This document shows, one piece after another, positions 8,542 to 16,601 of a stretch of 64,000 nucleotides of DNA. Under the pieces are notes generated by a model. The model did no database searches, was not told the origin of the DNA, and worked only from the letters and a program-made list of their open reading frames with translations. Position 1 is the stretch's first letter. Each line of letters opens with the position of its first letter. Position numbers and translations under genes: made by a program. This DNA comes from Paractinoplanes toevensis (GTDB lineage Bacteria; Actinomycetota; Actinomycetes; Mycobacteriales; Micromonosporaceae): positions 1 to 64,000 of the forward strand of contig NZ_BOQN01000051.1 in the NCBI RefSeq assembly GCF_018332695.1. Direction: 5' to 3'.

Positions 8542-9612
8542 GTGGTGTCCACTCGAACCCGCCTTTTCCCCGTCCTCAGTGCCGGTTTGGCCGTCGCCGT
8601 TCTCGCCGGCTGCGGTGGCGGCGAGCAGGTTTCGTCCGACCCCAACGCGAAGGTGACCCTGACGTTCACCGCCTACGGCGGCGCCGGCCAGGACGCCATG
8701 ATCAAGATCTACCAGCAGCCGTACACCGTGACGCACGCCAACGTCAGCTTCGTCAACACCTCCCCGCCCGACCTGTCCCAGGTGAAGGCGCAGGTGATGA
8801 GCAAGTCGGTGAAGTGGGACCTGGTCTCGGTCGCGCCGGCCGCCGCCACCCAGAACTGCGGCACCCTCTTCGAGGAGCTGGACCTCTCCAGCGTGGACCC
8901 GTCGAGCCTGGTGCCCGGCACGATCGGCAAGTGCTACATCGGCAACTTCATCAACGCCAACCCGATCGCCTACCGCACCGACGCGTTCCCCGACCCGGCC
9001 AAGGCGCCGAAGACCGTCGAGGACTTCTTCGACCTGCGGAAGTTCCCCGGCAAGCGGGGCATGCTGACCAACCTGCAGAACGGCATCCTGGAATATCCGC
9101 TGCTGGCCGACGGGGTGGCCCCGAACCAGCTGTTCCCGTTGGACATCGACCGGTCGCTGAAGAAGCTCGACACGATCCGGGACAACACCCTGTTCGCCCC
9201 GAACGTCGGTGCACTCCAGCAGGCCGTCGGCGCCAAGCAGGTGGACATGTTCATCCTGCCGGACTCCCGGCTCGTGCCGCTGATGAACGACGGCACCAAG
9301 GTCACCATGGTCTGGGACAAGACGGTCGCCGCGATCAACGGCTTCGCCATCCCCAAGGGTTCCCCGCACAAGGCGGCCGCGCAGGAGTTCATCAAGACCC
9401 TGGCCGGCCCGGAGCAGGTGGCCGGCATCTCCGAGGCGCTCGGCACCGCCCCGGTGAACAAGGCGGCGAAACCCGATCTCTCCGACAACGCCAAGAAGGT
9501 CGAGGTGTACGGGCCGGCCAACACCGGGGAGACCGTGCTGCAGGACATCGACTGGTATGCCAAGAACTTCGACCAGGCGACCACCAAGCTCAGCAACTGG
9601 CTGGTCGGCTGA
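8542..9612 (+). CDS. ABC transporter substrate-binding lipoprotein, PotD type
   Basis: About 356 aa. The signal peptide ends in lipobox LAGC (Cys about residue 24), so the mature protein should be lipid-anchored outside the membrane. Start GTG 8542 (or 8545) follows AAGGAAG. It has the periplasmic-binding-protein class II pattern, with CGTLFEELD and PLDIDRSLKKLDTI shared with the second binding protein at 29010. It delivers an unknown small polar ligand to the importer encoded just upstream. Similarity to PotD is at family level only; polyamine specificity is not claimed. Confidence 0.9.
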   Translation: MVSTRTRLFPVLSAGLAVAVLAGCGGGEQVSSDPNAKVTLTFTAYGGAGQDAMIKIYQQPYTVTHANVSFVNTSPPDLSQVKAQVMSKSVKWDLVSVAPAAATQNCGTLFEELDLSSVDPSSLVPGTIGKCYIGNFINANPIAYRTDAFPDPAKAPKTVEDFFDLRKFPGKRGMLTNLQNGILEYPLLADGVAPNQLFPLDIDRSLKKLDTIRDNTLFAPNVGALQQAVGAKQVDMFILPDSRLVPLMNDGTKVTMVWDKTVAAINGFAIPKGSPHKAAAQEFIKTLAGPEQVAGISEALGTAPVNKAAKPDLSDNAKKVEVYGPANTGETVLQDIDWYAKNFDQATTKLSNWLVG

Positions 9613-9615
9613 CAC

Positions 9616-9630
9616 GTTCACCTACTGAAC
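9616..9630. promoter_or_regulatory. GTTCA-N5-TGAAC palindrome, probable IclR operator
   Basis: Perfect 5-bp arms 12 bp upstream of the second IclR gene. The GTTCA/TGAAC half-sites are the same as those at 4937-4971, suggesting related IclR recognition. Confidence 0.55.
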
Positions 9631-9642
9631 TAGGATTTGGCG

Positions 9643-10380
9643 ATGCCGAACACCGACACGTCCGACATCCAGGCCGTCGCCCGCGTTGCCCAGATCTGCG
9701 GGCTCTTCGGGCCTCGGGTCGTCGAACTGTCGGCCGCCGACATCGCCGAACGCACCGGCCTGAACCGCACCACCGCCTACCGATACTGCGCGTCGATGGC
9801 GACCGCCGGGATCCTCACCCGCGGCGACCGCCGGGGCACGTTCACCCTCGGCCCGCTGATGCTGGAGCTGGGCACCCTGGCGCTGGGCCGGCAGCGGGTC
9901 GTCGAGATCGCCCGCCCGCACCTGCGCAAGCTGGGCGCCGCCGTACGGATGACGGCGGTGCTCAGCATCCGCGGCCCGCAGGGCCCGGTGGTCGCGCTGG
10001 TCGAGGAGGACAGCAGCCGGATGGTGGTGGTCACCGTGCACCCGGGCACCCGGCTGGACGCCACCGCCGCCCAGACCCACCTCTTCCTGGCCCACTCCGA
10101 CGCCGCGGCGATGGACGCGGCCGCGGCCGGCCTGTCACCGGCCGAGCGGGTCCGCCTCGAGTCCGAGGTCTACTCGGCCCGCCAGCGCGGCTTCGCCTTC
10201 GTCCGGCCCAGCGGCGGCCCGTTCGTGGTCGCCGCCCCGATCTTCGACGAGAACGGGCTGTGCGCCACCGTCGCCGTCCTGGGCGCCGGCGACCTGCCCG
10301 ACCTCTCCCCCGTGCTCGACCAGGTGCAGGGCACCGCGGCCGAGCTGAGCAACGAGATGGGCTTCCATGCCGAGTTATGA
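9643..10380 (+). CDS. IclR family transcriptional regulator (copy 2)
   Basis: 245 aa. Winged HTH with AERTGLNRTTAYRYCASM, then a GAF-like ligand domain. ATG 9643 is chosen because the in-frame TTG 9637 sits too close to the palindrome at 9616-9630. The gene overlaps the following cyclase gene by 14 bp, indicating co-expression. It sits after the transporter operon and may sense the same or a downstream compound. Related to the IclR proteins at 5021 and 28217. Confidence 0.9.
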   Translation: MPNTDTSDIQAVARVAQICGLFGPRVVELSAADIAERTGLNRTTAYRYCASMATAGILTRGDRRGTFTLGPLMLELGTLALGRQRVVEIARPHLRKLGAAVRMTAVLSIRGPQGPVVALVEEDSSRMVVVTVHPGTRLDATAAQTHLFLAHSDAAAMDAAAAGLSPAERVRLESEVYSARQRGFAFVRPSGGPFVVAAPIFDENGLCATVAVLGAGDLPDLSPVLDQVQGTAAELSNEMGFHAEL

Positions 10381-11326
10381 CGAACTTGGACCACCCTTTT
10401 CCAGCTGGGACCACTTCGGCCGGGACGACGAGCTGGGCACGATCAACCTGCTCACCCCGACCCGGGTGGCCGCCGCGGCCCGCCTGATCGTCGACGGGAA
10501 ACGCTTCAGCCTCGACCACCCGGTGAACGCGTTCGAGCCGTACCCCACCGGCACCCGCCCCGCGACCCGGCACCACGTCTTCGCCAACAACGAGTTCCAC
10601 CGCGACGACTGGCTCGACTCCTTCTACCTGCAGTCGACGTCGCAACTGGACTCGCTGCGGCACATCGGCCACCCGGAACACGGCTTCTACAACGGGCTCC
10701 CGGCCGCCGAAAACAACGCCGACTCCACTCGGCTGGGCATCCACAACTGGGCCGACAGCGGCATCGCGGGCCGCGGCGTACTGCTGGACGTGGCCCGTTT
10801 CTTCGGTCCGTCCTTCGACTGCGAGACCACGGTGGTGCTCGACGCGAAGACCCTCGACGCCATCGCCGACGCCCAGGGCGTGACCTGGCACGGCGGCGAC
10901 ATGCTGCTGCTGCGCACCGGCTGGGCCGGCAACTACGTCGCGAAGTCGCCGGCCGAACGCGCCGAGTTCAACACCCGCAACAGATCGCCCGGCCTGGCCC
11001 AGCGCACCGAGATCCTGCGCTGGCTCTGGGACCACGAGATCGCCCTGGTAGCCAGCGACACCCCGGCGGTCGAGGCCGACCCGGTGCTCGAGTCCGACTT
11101 CCGGACACCCGGCGAACGCCCGCCCGAGAAGGGCGTCAACCACAGCGGCATGCTGCACCGCCCGCTGATCGCCCTGCTCGGCATGGCTATAGGCGAACTG
11201 TGGAAACTCGACGACCTGGCCGCCGACTGTGCCGCCGACGGCCGCTACGACTTCTTCCTCACCGCCAAGCCCCTCAACATCCCGGGCGGCGTCGGCTCCC
11301 CGCCGAACGCTCTCGCCCTCAAGTGA
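10367..11326 (+). CDS. Cyclase family protein (kynurenine formamidase-like fold)
   Basis: 319 aa, a long actinobacterial type of the PF04199 cyclase family. Family members are metal-dependent hydrolases (arylformamidase, isatin hydrolase). The usual HxGTHxDxPxH site appears here as STSQLDSLRHIGHPEHG: the Asp and following His are kept and Gln replaces one His, as in other long members. A second acidic/His stretch DTPAVEADP is present. Overlaps the IclR gene by 14 bp. It probably hydrolyses an amide or lactone in the pathway fed by the importer; the reaction is inferred. Confidence 0.82.
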   Translation: MPSYDELGPPFSSWDHFGRDDELGTINLLTPTRVAAAARLIVDGKRFSLDHPVNAFEPYPTGTRPATRHHVFANNEFHRDDWLDSFYLQSTSQLDSLRHIGHPEHGFYNGLPAAENNADSTRLGIHNWADSGIAGRGVLLDVARFFGPSFDCETTVVLDAKTLDAIADAQGVTWHGGDMLLLRTGWAGNYVAKSPAERAEFNTRNRSPGLAQRTEILRWLWDHEIALVASDTPAVEADPVLESDFRTPGERPPEKGVNHSGMLHRPLIALLGMAIGELWKLDDLAADCAADGRYDFFLTAKPLNIPGGVGSPPNALALK

Positions 11327-11352
11327 TTCGCCCGGATCCCACGCCGCTGTAC

Positions 11353-11367
11353 ATTGACGAATTCAAT
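11353..11367. promoter_or_regulatory. ATTGA-N5-TCAAT palindrome upstream of the PAS gene
   Basis: Perfect 5-bp arms in the 71-bp gap before the PAS gene, 31 bp ahead of its ATG. It could be an operator or part of the promoter; no regulator is assigned. Confidence 0.35.
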
Positions 11368-11397
11368 ACGGTTCGCGCACAGGGCTGAGGAGAGACC

Positions 11398-12048
11398 ATG
11401 GACAGCCCGGAGCGGTCACCACTCGGGGTAACGGCCGAGCTCAGTTCGCACCTGGCCGCGCTGTTGGTCGACGCCGTCGATGAGTACGCGATCTTCGCGC
11501 TCAGGCCGGACGGCGTCGTCACGACGTGGAACAGGGGCGCTCAGCGGATCAAGGGCTACACCGCCGAAGAGATCATCGGCCGGAGCTTCTCCGTCTTCTT
11601 CACGCCGGAGGACGTCAATGCCGGCAAACCCGCGCGGGAACTCGCCGCGGCGGCCGCCCAGGGACAGAGCCGGGACGAGGGCTGGCGGATCCGCAAGGAC
11701 GGCAGCCGGTTCTGGGCCAACGTGACGCTGACGGCAATCACCGGCACGGACGGCCGCCTCGAGGGGTACGCCAAGATCACTCGGGACGACACCGACCGTC
11801 GCCGGATGGAGGAGCAGGTACGCCGACTCGAACTGCTCAGCGACCGGGAACGCATCGCCGGCGCGATGCACGAGACGATCGTCCACCGGATCTTCGAGGC
11901 GTCCATGACGATGGAGGCCGCGCTCGGGCTCATCACCAACCCGACGGCGGAACAACGGGTCCGCACCGCCATCGAGACGCTCGACACCACCCTCAAGCAG
12001 ATCCGCACGATCATCCTCGACCTGGACACCTCCGACGAGAAGGCGTAG
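11398..12048 (+). CDS. PAS domain protein with orphan HisKA_3-like dimerisation segment
   Basis: 216 aa. A PAS domain spans about residues 20-135 (DEYAIFALRPDGVVTTWN, GYTAEEIIGRSF, WRIRKDGSRFW). A short coiled region follows (RRRMEEQVRRLELL) and then RERIAGAMHETIVHRIFEA, resembling the phosphoacceptor helix of NarX-type kinases (HisKA_3), with His in the expected place. No ATP-binding (HATPase) domain follows; the gene ends at 12048. It is thus either a kinase remnant or a stand-alone PAS-DHp sensor working with another kinase. Soluble, no membrane segment. Own GAGGAGAG ribosome site. Confidence 0.8.
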   Translation: MDSPERSPLGVTAELSSHLAALLVDAVDEYAIFALRPDGVVTTWNRGAQRIKGYTAEEIIGRSFSVFFTPEDVNAGKPARELAAAAAQGQSRDEGWRIRKDGSRFWANVTLTAITGTDGRLEGYAKITRDDTDRRRMEEQVRRLELLSDRERIAGAMHETIVHRIFEASMTMEAALGLITNPTAEQRVRTAIETLDTTLKQIRTIILDLDTSDEKA

Positions 12049-12060
12049 AGGCGTTCCGGC

Positions 12061-12363
12061 TCAGCCGGGCAGTGGCAGGGTGGCCAGCGGGACGTGGTGC
12101 TGGCCCGCGTGCATGTCGCGGTCGTGCAGGCTGCCCTGCACGACCGGGCGGGGGAACGAGATCTTGACGACGTTCAGCGACGGGATCCGGAAGATCTGGA
12201 CGTCGCCCTCCGGCACCCGGTAGAGCTCGGCGATCACCCGCTCGTCCAGGAAGGCGATCGCCGCTAACCCGGCGGCGTCGTGCAGGAACACCTCCATGGT
12301 CACCCAGAACGGGCCGGCGTTCTTTGAACGGACCTCGCGGGAAAGATCATTTACCGTACGCAT
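12061..12363 (-). CDS. DUF4387 family protein (AtuA partner)
   Basis: 100 aa, normal for DUF4387. Members almost always sit directly downstream of AtuA/DUF1446 genes, as here with a 17-bp overlap. Conserved-looking segments are SKNAGPFWVTMEVFL and VVKISFPRPVVQGS. It probably forms a complex with, or a small subunit of, the AtuA-like protein. Enzymatic role unknown. Convergent with the PAS gene across 12 bp. Confidence 0.85.
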   Translation of the reverse strand: MRTVNDLSREVRSKNAGPFWVTMEVFLHDAAGLAAIAFLDERVIAELYRVPEGDVQIFRIPSLNVVKISFPRPVVQGSLHDRDMHAGQHHVPLATLPLPG

Positions 12364-13714
12364 CGCGGTCCTCCAGGTGGATACGGAACAGGCTGGTCGG
12401 CGCGGCGTCGACCACGTGGTTGAGGACGAACTCGTAGGCCGCTCCCCGCTCGGTCTCGGCCGGTGAGGTGGCGAAGGCCAGGCTGGGCAGGTAGTCCATG
12501 TCCGGGGTGGGCAGGTGCAGCATGAGCGGGTTGGCGACCTTCGCGACGGCCGTGGCGGTCTGCTGGTCGGGCGCGTTGACCAGCAGCATCACGCCGACCT
12601 CGCGGGGTGGCCGGGTGTCCGGATCGAGGTCGCCGAGGATCGCGTCGTAGCCGTAGAGGCGGATGTCCAGGGCGTACTCCTCGGGGCCGAGCCCTAGCGT
12701 GTCCCGCACCCAGGTGGTGATCATCCGGCGCAGCAGGGTGGCCCACGTGGTGATCTGGCCGAGGATGTGCGGGTCGCGGATCGCGGTGAACGACATCGTC
12801 TCGTAGCCGGTGATCCGGGCGCCCTCGAGCTTGTTCGTGTACTGCGCGGCCGGCTCGAAGCGGGAGCCCTCGACCCGCACCCGCCGGTCGTCGAGGGCGG
12901 TGTAGCGGGCATCGGCGACCTCGATGGTGCCGGCCGGCTCGCGCATGGTGAACGGGTTGACCGTCTCGTAGAGCATGTGCGCGGCGACCGAGGCCGGCGT
13001 GCAGGCGACGGCCGGGTCGAGCGGCTCGATGGTGAAGCCGGTGGCGTCGATGGTGGCGAGCACTCCCCCGGCCCGCGGGTTGGTGGTGCACTGCCCGCCG
13101 CACTCGACGATCTTCGCGGCGTGCCAGGTGGGACCGGCCGGCATGCCGTGCAGCAGCGGGAAGGCGGCGGCGACCGCGGTGTCGGTGGCCCGGCCGGCCA
13201 GCACCACGTCGGCGCCGGCCGTGAGGGCCTCGGCGATCGGCTCGTGGCCCATCATCGCGACGATGTGCCGGCAGCTCTCCAGGGTTTCCGGGTCGAGCTC
13301 GCCGGCCGGTGGCAACGGGTGCACCCGGCCCTGCTGCAGGTGTTCCTTGAGGTCGGCGGCCTGCTGTTCGCTGTAGATGGTGGCCACCCGCAGGCTCAGG
13401 CCCTCCTCGGCCAGGATGCCGCGGACGATGCCGGCCACCCAGTCGACGCCGGAGTCGGTGCCGCTGGTGCCGCACGACCCGACGATCAGCGGGATGCCGG
13501 CGGTGGCCGCGGCGCGCAGCAGCACCCGAAGGTCGCGGGCGACGGCCGCGGCGGCGGTCTTGGCGATGCCCGAACCCAGGTAGTACGGGCCGGAGTCGGT
13601 GGACCCGCCGTCCACGGCGATGACGTCGGCGCCCAGGTCGAGGCCGCGCGCCACGGTCTCGGGCGGGAAGCCACCGCCGAGCATGCCGGTGGGCACCAGA
13701 ACGCGTACGGTCAT
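12347..13714 (-). CDS. AtuA family (DUF1446) acyl-CoA-type catabolic protein
   Basis: 455 aa, the usual size. In Pseudomonas, AtuA is needed for acyclic terpene utilisation; the family reaction is not firmly established. Visible segments: AVDGGSTDSGPYYLG near the N-terminus, GSCGTSGTDSGVDW, ADVVLAGRATDTAV and VECGGQCTTNPRAGG. ATG 13714 overlaps the stop of the hydroxyacid dehydrogenase by 4 bp. The DUF4387 partner follows. Context (MFS transporter, hydroxyacid dehydrogenase) suggests branched or hydroxy acid catabolism rather than terpenes specifically. Confidence 0.88.
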   Translation of the reverse strand: MTVRVLVPTGMLGGGFPPETVARGLDLGADVIAVDGGSTDSGPYYLGSGIAKTAAAAVARDLRVLLRAAATAGIPLIVGSCGTSGTDSGVDWVAGIVRGILAEEGLSLRVATIYSEQQAADLKEHLQQGRVHPLPPAGELDPETLESCRHIVAMMGHEPIAEALTAGADVVLAGRATDTAVAAAFPLLHGMPAGPTWHAAKIVECGGQCTTNPRAGGVLATIDATGFTIEPLDPAVACTPASVAAHMLYETVNPFTMREPAGTIEVADARYTALDDRRVRVEGSRFEPAAQYTNKLEGARITGYETMSFTAIRDPHILGQITTWATLLRRMITTWVRDTLGLGPEEYALDIRLYGYDAILGDLDPDTRPPREVGVMLLVNAPDQQTATAVAKVANPLMLHLPTPDMDYLPSLAFATSPAETERGAAYEFVLNHVVDAAPTSLFRIHLEDRDAYGK

Positions 13715-14619
13715 CGGTCTTCTCCTGTGATCGGGTGGGCGGGGTGGCCGGCCAGCGCGGCCACCAGTTCCTCGGCGCCGCGCAGCCCGGCGTCGCGCCG
13801 GGCCTCGGCGGTCTGCCCGGCCATGTGCGAGTAGACGGTGATGCCGTCGACGCCGCGCAGCACCGAGGCGGCCGGCAGGGGTTCGGTCTCGACGACGTCG
13901 AGGGCCGCACCGGCGATCCGCCCGGACCGGACGGCGTCGGCGAGAGCGGCCTCGTCGACGATGCCGCCGCGGGCGGTGTTGATCAGGTGGGCGGTCGGCT
14001 TCATCCGGGCGAGCGCGGCGGCGTCGATGAGGTGCCGGGTGCGGTCGGTGAGCGCGGTGTGGATCGACACGAAGTCCGACTCGCGCAGCACCTCGTCGAG
14101 CGGGCCGGTCAGCACGGTCAGGCCGAACGCCTCGGCAAGTGGCCGCACCCGCTGCGCCACCGCGCCCCGCCCGATGATGCCGAGCGTCCGGCCGCGCAGC
14201 TCGAAGCCGTCCCGCCGGGGCCAGCCGCCGGCGGCGACGCCGGCCGCCATCGGCACCAGGTTCCGCGCCTGGGCGAGGATCAGCGCGATCGTGTATTCGG
14301 CGACCGCGTTGGCGTTGATCCCGGGCAGGTTGCTGACGGTGATGCCGAGCCGGGCGGCGGCCGCCACGTCGACCGAGTCGTAACCGACGCCGGTGCGCAC
14401 GACGGCCCGCAGGCTCCGCGCCTCGGCGAGCACCTCGGCGGTCATCGGCTCGTTGGCGATCAGCGCCCCGTCGACGCCGTCGAGCGCGGCGACCAGTTGC
14501 GCCGGGTCGCGGCGGCCGCGCATCGGGTCGTGCCGGGTGGTGTGGCCCAGGCCGGTGAGGTAGGTGTCCACCTCGTCGCCGGGCACCAGGTAGTCAGTGG
14601 TGATGAGCAGGGTCGGCAA
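13711..14619 (-). CDS. D-2-hydroxyacid dehydrogenase
   Basis: 302 aa. Rossmann motif in LGIIGRGAVAQRV, with the catalytic Arg in NTARGGIVDE, the Glu in VVETEPL and the His in YSHMAG, the full R/E/H set of the family. It interconverts a 2-keto acid and a D-2-hydroxy acid with NAD(P)H. Start is probably TTG 14619 after GAAGG, inside the end of the MFS gene (26-bp overlap); there is no ATG near the conserved N-terminus. Member of the leftward operon starting at 15826. Confidence 0.9.
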   Translation of the reverse strand: MPTLLITTDYLVPGDEVDTYLTGLGHTTRHDPMRGRRDPAQLVAALDGVDGALIANEPMTAEVLAEARSLRAVVRTGVGYDSVDVAAAARLGITVSNLPGINANAVAEYTIALILAQARNLVPMAAGVAAGGWPRRDGFELRGRTLGIIGRGAVAQRVRPLAEAFGLTVLTGPLDEVLRESDFVSIHTALTDRTRHLIDAAALARMKPTAHLINTARGGIVDEAALADAVRSGRIAGAALDVVETEPLPAASVLRGVDGITVYSHMAGQTAEARRDAGLRGAEELVAALAGHPAHPITGEDR

Positions 14620-15826
14620 CCTTCGTCTCCATCTTGGCCAGGCGGATGATCACGAGAACGGCGAGGGCGGCCAGCGCGGCGATGTCGAGCAGCATCCCGG
14701 ACCAGCCGGTCAGGTCGACGATGGCGCCGACCAGGGCGGGACCACCGAAGCCACCGAGGTACCAGGTGACCGCGTACAGGCCGGTGTAGGCGCCGAGAAC
14801 GCGGCTGGACGGCGCGAGGTTCCACAGCGCGACCGCCGCGTTGATCGAGAACCCGGCCGCGCCGGCCGCGCCCACGCAGAGCAGGACCACGGTGGCGGTG
14901 GGGTTCTGCACGACCGAGCCGATCGCCAGCGCGACCGCGAAGACCGTCATGCCGAGCGCGATCGTGCGCAGCCGCCCGATCCGCTCGGCGAGCAGGGCGG
15001 CCGGGTAGGCGGCGAGCAGGTAGGCGACGCCGCTGGGCAGGGTGAGCCCGCCGGCTTCGCCGCGGGTCAGACCGAGAGCCTCCATCCCGTACGGGGTCAT
15101 CAGTGAGCGGGAGGCGAACCATGCCCCGCCGAACAGCAGCACGGTCAGCAGGAGCAGCAACCGTCGGCGGTCCAGCCCGGCCACGACCTGCCGCAGCGAC
15201 GTCCTGGGCTCGTCTTTTTCCTCGAGGGAGAGCGCCTCCTGGTAGCCACGGGACCGGTTGTCGCGCACCTTGACGATCAGTACGCCGGTGGCGGCCAGCA
15301 TGATCGCGGCCGGGATCGCGAACGCCGCGCGGGGGTGGTCGTCGACCACCAGCAGGCTGATCAGGGACGCGACGATGATGGTCAGCGAGGTCGCGATCTT
15401 GACGGTGGCGTTGGCCCGGCCGCGCCGCTCGGGCGAGATGAAGTCGGGCACCAGCGACTCGGCGAGCGGCCGCATCGTGTTGGCGACCAGCGCGTAGCAG
15501 AACATCACCGCGATCAGCGTCAGCACCGAGGTGGTCCACGGCAGCAGCACGAAGAGCAGCGCGGCGATCGGCATGCCCACCGCGAGGTAGGGCATCCGGC
15601 GGCCCCACCGGGTGCGGGTGTTGTCGGACCGGTTGCCGATCCAGGGCTGGATGAAGATCCCCAGCAGGTTGTCCATGCCCATCAACATCCCGACCAGCGC
15701 GGCGCTGGTGATGTGCTCGCGCAGCAGGGCGGGCACCTGGTTGTCGTAGAAGTTCCAGGTCGACTCCTGCGCGAACAGGGCCAGAGCGATGAAGAAGATG
15801 ATCTTCCGGTTGTGTGTTTCCGCCAT
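14594..15826 (-). CDS. MFS transporter
   Basis: 410 aa with about 12 hydrophobic helices. After the second helix, IQPWIGNRSDNTRTRWGRR matches the MFS loop 2-3 motif (GxxxDRxxRR-like) of the GPH/SLC45-type sugar transporters, so a sugar or organic-acid cation symporter is likely. First gene of the operon with hydroxyacid dehydrogenase, AtuA and DUF4387, and divergent from a GntR regulator, which suggests inducible uptake of the operon's substrate. Confidence 0.88.
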   Translation of the reverse strand: MAETHNRKIIFFIALALFAQESTWNFYDNQVPALLREHITSAALVGMLMGMDNLLGIFIQPWIGNRSDNTRTRWGRRMPYLAVGMPIAALLFVLLPWTTSVLTLIAVMFCYALVANTMRPLAESLVPDFISPERRGRANATVKIATSLTIIVASLISLLVVDDHPRAAFAIPAAIMLAATGVLIVKVRDNRSRGYQEALSLEEKDEPRTSLRQVVAGLDRRRLLLLLTVLLFGGAWFASRSLMTPYGMEALGLTRGEAGGLTLPSGVAYLLAAYPAALLAERIGRLRTIALGMTVFAVALAIGSVVQNPTATVVLLCVGAAGAAGFSINAAVALWNLAPSSRVLGAYTGLYAVTWYLGGFGGPALVGAIVDLTGWSGMLLDIAALAALAVLVIIRLAKMETKVADPAHHH

Positions 15827-15857
15827 GTCGCCTCCAGGTGACCGGCGTCACGCTAGC

Positions 15858-15871
15858 TTTGCTACAGCAAA
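15858..15871. promoter_or_regulatory. TTTGCT-AC-AGCAAA palindrome, probable GntR operator
   Basis: Perfect 6-bp arms with a 2-bp centre in the 88-bp divergent gap between the MFS operon and the GntR gene. Position and symmetry fit an FCD-GntR operator controlling both directions. Confidence 0.6.
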
Positions 15872-15914
15872 ATCGTCAACGGGTGCATCCGAGAAATGCG
15901 ATAGAGTGCCGGGC

Positions 15915-16601
15915 ATGACCACCGAGACGCTCGCCGATCAGGCGTACCGCGACGTCCGCACCGCCATCGCCACCGGCGAGCTCGCCCCGGGGGCCAAGGT
16001 GACCGAGCGCGGCATGGCCGAGCGACTCGCGATCAGCCCCACCCCGGTCCGCGAGGCGCTGCGCCGGCTGGAGCTCGACGGGCTCATCGAGCGGATCGGC
16101 CCGCGCACGGTGCTGGTCGCCACCATCCGCGACGCCGCGATCGACGACCTCGCCGAGGTGGAGGTGGGCCTGCGCGGGCTGGTGGCCCGGTTCGCCGCCC
16201 GGCACGCCACGTCCACCCAGCTCGACATTCTCGACGTGCTCCTCGACCGCGCCGACGACCTGCTGATCCTGGCCAAGGAGAAACGCCGGCTGGGTCAGCC
16301 GGCCGACCGGCACCTCAACGTGCTGCTCGACACGATGCAGGAGTTCAACGACGCCGTCGACGCCTGCGCCCACAACCCGGTCCTGATCCGGATGCTCGAG
16401 CAGAGCCGGGTGTTCAGCCGGCCCCGGCGCCGCGAGCTGCTGCTGCAACGGGTGGCCGCCGACGAGACGTTCGGCCTGGAGCGTTACACCAGCCACCGCG
16501 CCCTGGTCCGGGCGCTGCGCGACCGCGACGAGGTGGCCGCCGAGCGCATCGCGATCGAGGATTCGCAGGGCGGTCTCGCGGCGCTGCGGGCAGCCCGATG
16601 A
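15915..16601 (+). CDS. GntR family regulator, FCD subfamily (copy 1)
   Basis: 228 aa. N-terminal winged HTH with LAISPTPVREALRRLELDGL, then an all-helical FCD effector domain with metal-site-like Asp/His residues (RHLNVLLDTMQEFND, SHRALVRALRDRD). ATG 15915. Divergent from the MFS/AtuA operon and overlapping the tartrate-dehydrogenase-like gene by 4 bp, so it probably senses a hydroxy or dicarboxylic acid. It is not the GntR at 23776; the FCD domains differ and the nearby operator is of a different type. Confidence 0.88.
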   Translation: MTTETLADQAYRDVRTAIATGELAPGAKVTERGMAERLAISPTPVREALRRLELDGLIERIGPRTVLVATIRDAAIDDLAEVEVGLRGLVARFAARHATSTQLDILDVLLDRADDLLILAKEKRRLGQPADRHLNVLLDTMQEFNDAVDACAHNPVLIRMLEQSRVFSRPRRRELLLQRVAADETFGLERYTSHRALVRALRDRDEVAAERIAIEDSQGGLAALRAAR

